Shown piece by piece: positions 33,775 through 40,079 of a stretch of DNA of 64,000 nt; the stretch's first letter is position 1, and the number at the start of each line of letters is the position of its first letter. Below the pieces are notes generated by a model. It was not told the DNA's origin. It ran no database searches and worked only from the letters and a program-made list of their open reading frames with translations. Origin of the DNA: Bacillus sp. CHD6a (GTDB lineage Bacteria > Bacillota > Bacilli > Bacillales > Bacillaceae_I); NCBI RefSeq assembly GCF_001293645.1, contig NZ_LBMD01000025.1:1-64000 (forward strand), read 5' to 3'. A program made the position numbers and the translations under genes.

Positions 33775-35175
33775 TTACCCTTTAACTTGTTCTCTTTTCC
33801 TAATACTAATCCCAGTAAACCCATAAAACAGACTTAATAACGGACTGACTAAGCAAAACAGGGCAAACGGTAAGTAATCCAGCACAGGTACTTCAAGCAC
33901 ACCTGCCATGAACACACCACTTACTCCGTATGGAATTAATGGATTAATAACAGTTCCCGCGTCTTCTAACACTCTTGCCAAGTTTTTAGGCGCAATTCCC
34001 TGTTTTTCGTATTCCTTTTCAAAGGCTTGGCCGGTTAGTATGATGGACATATACTGCTCTCCAACGGTTACATTTACTCCAATTGCTGTTGCTACCGTCG
34101 CGAAAATCAGCTTTCCAGTGGATGATACAAAGGATTGAATCATCACTAGTAATCGTTCCATCACTCGCAGCTGTTGAATTAATCCACCCATACTCAAGGT
34201 TAGTATCACTAGGGATACCGACCACATCATGCTTTGGATCCCGCCCTTTGTCAAAATGCTGTCGATCGCTTCGTCCCCAGTTGCCCCGGTATACCCATTT
34301 TGCATAACATCCATAAGTTGGGCTACTTGAACGCCAGGTTGAAGGACGAATGCCATCACGGCACCAACGATAATGCCAACCATCATGACAAAGATTGCAG
34401 GTACACGTTTAAGTGCCACTCCAAACATGACCACTGCCGGGATTAATGCCCAAATGCTGACCATGCCCTGATCTTTAAGAACCTTAGGCAATTCTGCAAA
34501 ATCCCCTATCTGCCCTCCACCGTTAACAGTAGAGAAAAGTCCAAATACCACCAAGCAAATAATGGCTGCAGGAATGGTTGTCCATAACATGTGTCGGATA
34601 TGCTCAAATAAGTCAACCTTGCAGACTGCAGATGCAATATTGGTTGTATCTGAAAGAGGCGACATTTTATCTCCTAAAAGAGCCCCAGATATTATAGCAC
34701 CTGCCACTATAGCCGGATTGAGTCCCATGCCTGTCCCAAGCGCGATAAAGGCAACTCCTACCGTTGCAGCAGTAGTAAAAGAACTACCAATGCTAATCCC
34801 AATTATTGCGGTTATAATAAACACACTTGGAAGGAAGAATTGAGCGGAAATGAGCTGTCCTCCATAGTAGATGAACGTTGGTATTGTACCAGCAAGCATC
34901 CACACCCCAATTAAAATACCAATGAGAATAAATAATAAAATCGGTGTAAGACCTTCTTTTAAACCATTTTTTAATCCCGTTTCAATAAAGTCCCATGAAT
35001 GTCCTTTAATGAAGGAAAATAATATCAAGACCATAATACTTGCAAAAATCGGTATGTGAGGCTCTGCTTTAAAAATAAATAATGATAAAGAAATGATTGC
35101 GATGATGCTGATAATTAAACTAAGAGCTGCAAAGCCGCTAATGTTTATTTTTTCTTTTTGTATATGCTGCTCCAA
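33775..35175 (-). CDS. NhaC-family transporter, probable tyrosine-linked
   Basis: A 466-residue, ~11-TM NhaC-family protein (Na+/H+ antiporter superfamily that also contains amino-acid and malate/lactate exchangers). Seen motifs are SIGSSFTTAATVGVAFIALG, GDKMSPLSDTTNIAS and VTVGEQYMSIILTGQAF. The coding start is TTG 35175, with GGAGGG 7 nt upstream and beyond the T-box terminator; the longer reading frame to 35307 runs through the T-box and is not real. T-box-controlled NhaC proteins (YheL type) are predicted tyrosine transporters. The specifier triplet here (UAC) agrees. Confidence 0.88.
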   Translation of the reverse strand: MEQHIQKEKINISGFAALSLIISIIAIISLSLFIFKAEPHIPIFASIMVLILFSFIKGHSWDFIETGLKNGLKEGLTPILLFILIGILIGVWMLAGTIPTFIYYGGQLISAQFFLPSVFIITAIIGISIGSSFTTAATVGVAFIALGTGMGLNPAIVAGAIISGALLGDKMSPLSDTTNIASAVCKVDLFEHIRHMLWTTIPAAIICLVVFGLFSTVNGGGQIGDFAELPKVLKDQGMVSIWALIPAVVMFGVALKRVPAIFVMMVGIIVGAVMAFVLQPGVQVAQLMDVMQNGYTGATGDEAIDSILTKGGIQSMMWSVSLVILTLSMGGLIQQLRVMERLLVMIQSFVSSTGKLIFATVATAIGVNVTVGEQYMSIILTGQAFEKEYEKQGIAPKNLARVLEDAGTVINPLIPYGVSGVFMAGVLEVPVLDYLPFALFCLVSPLLSLFYGFTGISIRKREQVKG

Positions 35176-35223
35176 TGATATTCCCTCCAAAAAATAAGTT
35201 TGCCTACCTGTTAATTTGCACCA

Positions 35224-35510
35224 AAAAAGCTTCCTCATCCCAAAAGTAAGGGACGAAGAAGCTCCGCGGTACCACCCTAATTGGCAACATGTTAATTGCC
35301 CACTCATCTGCTGTGATAGCCTTTAAAAATATGTATCGTACTTCATCTTCCATCACGCCTAGATTCTCACCATCCATCCAGTCTCTTTTTGCTGCAATAA
35401 GGAAAACTACTTTTATACATAGCTATCAACCTATTTATATACTAAACTCAACTCGGCTAATTTTCGCTAACACACTTAAACGCTTAAACGCTTTTAGGTG
35501 TTAAAGTGTT
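35224..35510 (-). promoter_or_regulatory. T-box riboswitch, probable tyrosine specifier
   Basis: On the minus strand the T-box sequence TTAGGGTGGTACCGCGGAGC (35261-35280) is followed by a terminator (GCTTCTTCGTCCC / GGGATGAGGAAGC, then TTTTTT, to 35224). Stem I is formed by GATAGC-TATGTAT (35415-35427) with ATACATA (35330-35336) and GCTATC (35315-35320). Above it, an internal loop holds AGTA on the 5' side (35408-35411) and TGAAG-TAC on the 3' side. The triplet UAC (35338-35340) would read tyrosine. AGAGAC and GGTGAGA fit the apical conserved elements. Confidence 0.9.
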
Positions 35511-35516
35511 GTTTTT

Positions 35517-35545
35517 AAGATAATATATAATTTAACGCTTGTCAA
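35517..35545 (-). promoter_or_regulatory. Sigma-A promoter of the T-box transcript
   Basis: TTGACA (35540-35545), a 17-bp spacer and TATCTT (35517-35522) on the minus strand lie directly upstream of the T-box leader. Confidence 0.8.
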
Positions 35546-35571
35546 CAAAAAAAATCCTCCTGCGTTTTGCT

Positions 35572-35845
35572 GAGGCCACTGAAAAAGTCTTGCTTTTAGT
35601 ATTTTTATAAACATCGCTGTTGATTTCCGCAAATGGCTTCGCTTTCCTAGGGGCTGACGTGAGCCTCCTCTGCTACGCCTGCGGGGTCTCCACCTAGCGC
35701 TAGCTCCCTCAGGACAAGGAAGGCTTCGGCAGCGATTCATCGCACGAAGAAAATGCGTAGCATTTTCGAGGAGTCTTCGCCTTTTGCTCCAAACAACAGC
35801 TAGGAATCAATAAAAACTTTATTTTATCAGATTTTCAGTGGCCTC
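35572..35845. mobile_element. MITE-like inverted-repeat element, copy C, with target duplication
   Basis: A 274-bp element with perfect ends GAGGCCACTGAAAA / TTTTCAGTGGCCTC. It is flanked by an exact 8-bp direct repeat GTTTTGCT (35564-35571 and 35846-35853). Removing it and one duplicate restores a terminator hairpin AAATCCTCC...GGAGGATTT. Compared with copies A, B and D it has ~56 extra bp after CCCTCAGGA, containing CGAAGAAAATGC-GTA-GCATTTTCG. Confidence 0.88.
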
Positions 35846-35871
35846 GTTTTGCTTAGGAGGATTTATCGGTT

Positions 35872-36978
35872 TTATGTGTTAGGTAAATGAATAACAAAGT
35901 TAGTTTTTTCATCATCAGATTTACAAAATATTCTACCATTGTGCTTTTCAATCAATTTTTTGCAGATATACAGTCCTATTCCTGTGCCTAAATCCTTCGT
36001 AGTAAAGAAGGGTTCAAATATAGCGTGAATGGTGTTTTCTTCTATTTTCGGTCCGTTATTGGATATGGATAGCTCGGTAAATGCCCCATTCTCTACACAA
36101 ACCACTTGAATGGCACGAGAGCCACCCTTTTCCTGCTGTAGTGCATCAATTGAATTAATGATCAGATTCAAAAAAACCTGCCTTAATTCGTCTTTATTGG
36201 CAATTATGTTTACGGAAGGATCAATGTCCAATTGAATAACGACATCTCCGTCTAGTAAGCTAGGATATAAAAATTCTACCAATTCTTGTAAAAGGAAGGA
36301 TAAGTTCACTTCTTCTCGCTTACTCTCAATCAATTCTTTTCTAGAGACATGTAAAAATTGAGATATGCGGTAATTAAGTTGATCCAATTCATGACGCATT
36401 ATTTCCAAATACGGATGGTCAGGAAGTTCTTGCTCCAAGAGTCTTGTGAACCCAATTACCGAGGTTAAAGGGTTTCTAAATTCATGGACAAAACTTGAGC
36501 TCATTTGCCCAAGAATAGTAAGACGTTCTTTGTGGGTTTGATTAATATATACCTCTTTTTCTTCTAACTGTTTTTCTTTGATCTCCGTGTATTTCCTAAC
36601 AGCCAGGTAAGAAAACTTGTCAAACAGGGCATTGATTTGGTCAATAAATGGTTTCAGTTCCTTTAATGGAATACCGGAATCCCAAACCCACTTAACAACT
36701 TCACTTCTTCCGGTATTGACATTGTATACGAACTCGCTAATGTTTACATTGGCTTGGACACGTTCAAGCGCTGTCTTATTTGCCAGCTGAGTAATTTCTT
36801 CTTCAGTTAATGGATTTTTTATCGCTTTTTTTATGAGTTGGTACATTTGCCAGCCGTTGCGTATTGCTTCTTCCTTATATATATCATCTTCCGAGATGAC
36901 ACTATTATTTCTCCAATTACTGATAAATTGATCATGATTTTCTTCTAAGAACAAAATGAGTCTCTGAGCAGCGTCCAT
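35872..36978 (-). CDS. Soluble sensor histidine kinase with RsbR-like N-terminus
   Basis: A 368-residue protein with no membrane segment. Residues ~1-130 are all-helical and resemble the RsbRD/histidine-kinase N-terminal globin-like sensor type. A short coiled linker follows, then HisKA with phosphoacceptor His in SSFVHEFRNPLTSVIGF, and HATPase with NLIINSID (N box), GTGIGLYICKKLIEKH (G2). There is no receiver gene next to it. It could feed the sporulation phosphorelay or the sigma-B module nearby; neither is shown. The terminator downstream was interrupted by copy C. Confidence 0.85.
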   Translation of the reverse strand: MDAAQRLILFLEENHDQFISNWRNNSVISEDDIYKEEAIRNGWQMYQLIKKAIKNPLTEEEITQLANKTALERVQANVNISEFVYNVNTGRSEVVKWVWDSGIPLKELKPFIDQINALFDKFSYLAVRKYTEIKEKQLEEKEVYINQTHKERLTILGQMSSSFVHEFRNPLTSVIGFTRLLEQELPDHPYLEIMRHELDQLNYRISQFLHVSRKELIESKREEVNLSFLLQELVEFLYPSLLDGDVVIQLDIDPSVNIIANKDELRQVFLNLIINSIDALQQEKGGSRAIQVVCVENGAFTELSISNNGPKIEENTIHAIFEPFFTTKDLGTGIGLYICKKLIEKHNGRIFCKSDDEKTNFVIHLPNT

Positions 36979-37089
36979 ACTTGCCAGCCACCTTCTACTA
37001 TATTTTCGGACAATCTATGTCTATCATACCAGAAAATTTCAGCAGAAGAAAAAATATTCTGACTATCCATGTCATTAGTTGGATACTTC

Positions 37090-37836
37090 TTATTTTTTCA
37101 TCATCGAGAAAGGACATTTACCTTCCATAGGCTTTACATCGTCTCCAATAAAGTATTGTTTCCATTCCCGATGGTCTGGGTCTCCGTAGTGACTAATATT
37201 AGGATGGGTTGAGAGCCGGTCCCATTTCTCCACACGCTCTCTTACCTTCTCACGGGACATGATTCCACCCTTTGATGTCCCTTCCAGTCCTTCAAATATC
37301 CTTCTTGGCTGGAACCCTAGAATAAGACTGTTCCCTAAATCTCTTGTCTTTCTCTGCTTGTAGGCAGGAGCATTTCCAAAGACGAAATACGGCTCTTCTG
37401 CAAAAGAAAACGCCCACAGGTGATGATCTGGATCTGTAGGATAATCTTTAGGCCAAGGCTGATTATCTTTCATATGTAAGAACTGCAAAATCTCCCAAAA
37501 ATATTCCCGATAGTAAGGGATCGTTTTTTCTTCTTTCTCTGGCTCGACAAAAAGAAAGAGACCATGCCGTACAAGTGGTTTTTCAGGATTAAACAGGGAG
37601 TTAAATTCCTTTAAAGTATCCGGCAAATGACTCCAATTATCATGACTAATATAAGAATAGCGAAGTTCCCCTTTTTTTTCTGCACTCATTCCAAAATAAC
37701 AAGGAAATGTTTTATTTGTTACAACTTCGCGGAAATTCTTATATTCTTGCACAACCCATTTGGGTACAATTTTCTCATTCATCATTTCTTCTTTTGTAAG
37801 CAACTTACCTTTTGTGGAGCGAACTGCTGCTTCCAT
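37090..37836 (-). CDS. YqcI/YcgG family protein
   Basis: A 248-residue soluble protein with the FPCYFGMSAEKKG, LVRHGLFLFVEPE, YYREYFWEILQFLH, DPDHHLWAFSFAEEPYFVFGNAPAYKQRKTR and LILGFQPRRIFEG stretches of the YqcI/YcgG family. It ends in EGKCPFSMM. The function of the family is not established; conserved His/Cys suggest metal or haem binding, but that is a guess. It is divergent from rsbY with 172 bp between them. Confidence 0.85.
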   Translation of the reverse strand: MEAAVRSTKGKLLTKEEMMNEKIVPKWVVQEYKNFREVVTNKTFPCYFGMSAEKKGELRYSYISHDNWSHLPDTLKEFNSLFNPEKPLVRHGLFLFVEPEKEEKTIPYYREYFWEILQFLHMKDNQPWPKDYPTDPDHHLWAFSFAEEPYFVFGNAPAYKQRKTRDLGNSLILGFQPRRIFEGLEGTSKGGIMSREKVRERVEKWDRLSTHPNISHYGDPDHREWKQYFIGDDVKPMEGKCPFSMMKK

Positions 37837-37933
37837 TTCATCACCTCTAGAATTAGTAGTTTATGAACCTTTTAACTAGCAAACTACCCTTAAACATTCC
37901 AGGCAAAACATGGACAAATAGATGCGGAAAAAG

Positions 37934-37959
37934 GTTTTATCTATCTAGGAAGAGGGTAT
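37934..37959 (+). promoter_or_regulatory. Sigma-B promoter of rsbY
   Basis: GTTTTA (37934-37939), a 14-bp spacer and GGGTAT (37954-37959) match the Bacillus sigma-B consensus GTTTAA-N12..15-GGGTAT with one mismatch. It lies 50 bp before the rsbY start. Confidence 0.8.
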
Positions 37960-38008
37960 TAAGTTATGGGGTGTTTACTATTCTAGAAAGATAGAGGAGA
38001 AAAAGAAT

Positions 38009-39151
38009 ATGGGCATACTAATTGTCGATGATAACCAAGTAAATTTGTTCGTTATCGAAAATATCTTAAAAAGGGCGGGGTACAAAGAATACTTATCCTT
38101 CACATCCGCTAATGAAATGTTTAGATATTTACATAATAATAATTCCGCATCACCTCAAATGCCCGTCGATATCATCTTAATGGATATCATGATGCCTGAA
38201 ATAGACGGAATTGAAGCGTGTAGAACACTTCAAAACAATCCACACCTGAAAGATATCCCTGTCATTTTTGTCACCGCATTAGAAGATTCTAATAAGGTAG
38301 CAGAAGCGCTGGATGCAGGTGGTTTGGACTATGTCATGAAGCCCATCAATAAAACAGAACTTTTGGCACGTATTCGGGTAGTTCTTCGACTTAAAGAGGA
38401 GAAGGATAAGAATAAAAAGCAGGCGGAAAAGATCAAAAATCAGTTGGACCTTTCTCAACAAGTACAGAATAGTCTTTTAAGCGAACCAATCATTGAGGAC
38501 AAATTCACTGTGAAAGCATCCTACATTCCCGCTTATAAACTCGCAGGCGACATGTATTATTGGTATAAGGTAGACGACTCGAGGTATGCAGTCATACTGT
38601 TGGACATGATGGGGCACGGTATTTCTGCCTCCTTAGTATGCATGTTCATCTCCTCTGTATTGCGAGACTCCATCAGAGGCCGCTCCGACCCTGAATTCGT
38701 TATTAGTGAGTTAAATCGGTGGATGCATGCCCTCAATTTACGGAATCAGCAAATTCCATATTATTTTACAGCTATTTATCTTGTCATCGATACAAATGAA
38801 AAATCAATGGAATATGTGAATGCTGGTCATCCGGCTGGTTTTGCGTTCATTGATGAAGAGGAAGTAGTAGAGCTTTCTAATCGTACATGTGCTTTAGGTT
38901 TCTTCGAGAACGTAGATGTTACGACGACGAAGGTCCCTTATAAGGATTCGGTTCAAATTATGCTTTATACAGACGGGGTTGTCGAAACATTGGAGAAAGT
39001 GGGTATGAATCAATACCCTCAGTTTATTAAATCCGCATCAAAACTCTGGGATTTAACAAACATCCCTGAACCTATTAACCTGGTCTTACCAGCTGACATG
39101 CAACAACAAGCCTCCGACGACATGTGCGTCGTCATGATACAAGCGAGATAA
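38009..39151 (+). CDS. rsbY: RsbY-like response regulator with PP2C phosphatase
   Basis: A 380-residue protein. Residues 1-125 are a receiver domain with D8/D9-type acidic pocket (VDDNQ), phosphoacceptor Asp59 in LMDIMMP, Thr in FVTALE and Lys in VMKPI. A short coiled linker (KEEKDKNKKQAEK) follows. Residues ~165-380 are a SpoIIE/RsbU-type PP2C with AGDMYYWY, LDMMGHGISASLV, LYTDGVVE and SDDMCVVMI metal motifs. In B. cereus, RsbY dephosphorylates RsbV to free sigma-B. The neighbours are rsbM and rsbK homologues, and the gene has its own sigma-B promoter, giving positive feedback. Confidence 0.9.
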   Translation: MGILIVDDNQVNLFVIENILKRAGYKEYLSFTSANEMFRYLHNNNSASPQMPVDIILMDIMMPEIDGIEACRTLQNNPHLKDIPVIFVTALEDSNKVAEALDAGGLDYVMKPINKTELLARIRVVLRLKEEKDKNKKQAEKIKNQLDLSQQVQNSLLSEPIIEDKFTVKASYIPAYKLAGDMYYWYKVDDSRYAVILLDMMGHGISASLVCMFISSVLRDSIRGRSDPEFVISELNRWMHALNLRNQQIPYYFTAIYLVIDTNEKSMEYVNAGHPAGFAFIDEEEVVELSNRTCALGFFENVDVTTTKVPYKDSVQIMLYTDGVVETLEKVGMNQYPQFIKSASKLWDLTNIPEPINLVLPADMQQQASDDMCVVMIQAR

Positions 39152-39159
39152 ATGCATAA

Positions 39160-39196
39160 AAAGGAGAGCTGATTAACTATAGCTCTCCTTTTTTGC
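39160..39196. terminator. Bidirectional terminator rsbY/rsbM
   Basis: AAAAAGGAGAGCT / AGCTCTCCTTTTT is a 13-bp stem with a 10-nt loop. It overlaps the last codons of rsbM. Confidence 0.88.
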
Positions 39197-39995
39197 GATA
39201 AATCTTATCATACACATCAAACTCTTCAAAACCAGGATGGGCATCAAGACGAAGTGCCTCTTTGCTTCCGAGCCCAAGAAACCCCTGAGATCCTAGACTT
39301 TCCTGAAACAATTGAATTACATTAAATTGAAGCTCCAAATCAAAATAAATCAATACATTACGGCAAACAATGATATGAAACTCATTGAACGAACGGTCTG
39401 TCACAAGGTTATGCTGAGCAAACACAATTCTGTTCAACAGGTTTTCCTTTATATAGGCAAACTGGTGATCAGATTGATAATATTCCGAAAAGGCCGTTTT
39501 ACCACCTGCTTGCATATAATTCTTCGTATATGTTTTCATTTTGGAAAGGGGAATGACGCCTTTTTGTGCCTTCTCTAAGATCTGTTCATTCATGTCTGTT
39601 GCATAGATTTTCGACTTATGGCCGACCCCCTCTTCTTCTAAAAGAATGGCCATAGAATAGGCTTCCTCTCCGGAAGAACAGCCTGCGTGCCATACACGAA
39701 TTTCCGGTAACTCTCTTAAAAGAGGAATCACCTTTTCACGGAAGGACAAGAAAAAAGAAGGATCACGGAACATCTCTGTTACATTAATAGAAAAATCATC
39801 TAATATCTTTTTCAGAAATACTTCTTGATGTATTACTTTTTCTGTTAGTTCCGTGATATTTTTTAACCCTTCTAACCTTAATCTATTTTCCACTCTTCTC
39901 TTAATCGAAGACTTCATATATTTTCGAAAATCGAAACCCGAAAGCCGATAAACTGCGGTTAAGAATAATTCTAATTCTAAATCTTGCTTGTCCAC
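39177..39995 (-). CDS. rsbM: RsbM-like CheR methyltransferase
   Basis: A 272-residue CheR-type SAM-dependent methyltransferase. An N-terminal helical domain (~70 residues, FDFRKYMKSSIKRRVENRL) is followed by the SAM site VWHAGCSSGEEAYSMAILL, IYATDMNEQIL and FHIIVCRNVLIYFD. There is no chemotaxis gene nearby. Lying between a hybrid kinase and a PP2C regulator, it fits RsbM of B. cereus, which methylates RsbK and dampens sigma-B activation. I chose GTG 39995 (AGGA 6 nt upstream); a TTG at 40013 overlaps the SD. Confidence 0.88.
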   Translation of the reverse strand: MDKQDLELELFLTAVYRLSGFDFRKYMKSSIKRRVENRLRLEGLKNITELTEKVIHQEVFLKKILDDFSINVTEMFRDPSFFLSFREKVIPLLRELPEIRVWHAGCSSGEEAYSMAILLEEEGVGHKSKIYATDMNEQILEKAQKGVIPLSKMKTYTKNYMQAGGKTAFSEYYQSDHQFAYIKENLLNRIVFAQHNLVTDRSFNEFHIIVCRNVLIYFDLELQFNVIQLFQESLGSQGFLGLGSKEALRLDAHPGFEEFDVYDKIYRKKGEL

Positions 39996-40021
39996 TTGTA
40001 ATCCTGCCTCCAAAAAAAAAT

Positions 40022-40071
40022 CTTAAAAAAGGAACGGTTACTCATCCAACGAACCGTAACCGTCCCTTTTG
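40022..40071 (-). terminator. Intrinsic terminator between rsbK and rsbM
   Basis: On the minus strand, GGGACGGTTAC / GTAACCGTTCC, an 11-bp stem with one G-U-type mismatch and a 14-nt loop, is followed by TTTTTT. It lies directly between the rsbK stop and the rsbM SD. Confidence 0.85.
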
Positions 40072-40079
40072 TCTATAGC

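Noticed and set aside
35176-35307. N-terminal extension of the NhaC-family protein
   Set aside because: The extension translates the T-box and terminator; a TTG with a good SD lies just after them.
35501-35740. ORFs across MITE copies (also 44084-44401 and 16146-16346)
   Set aside because: They read through palindromic repeats present at several loci in both orientations, with no SD.
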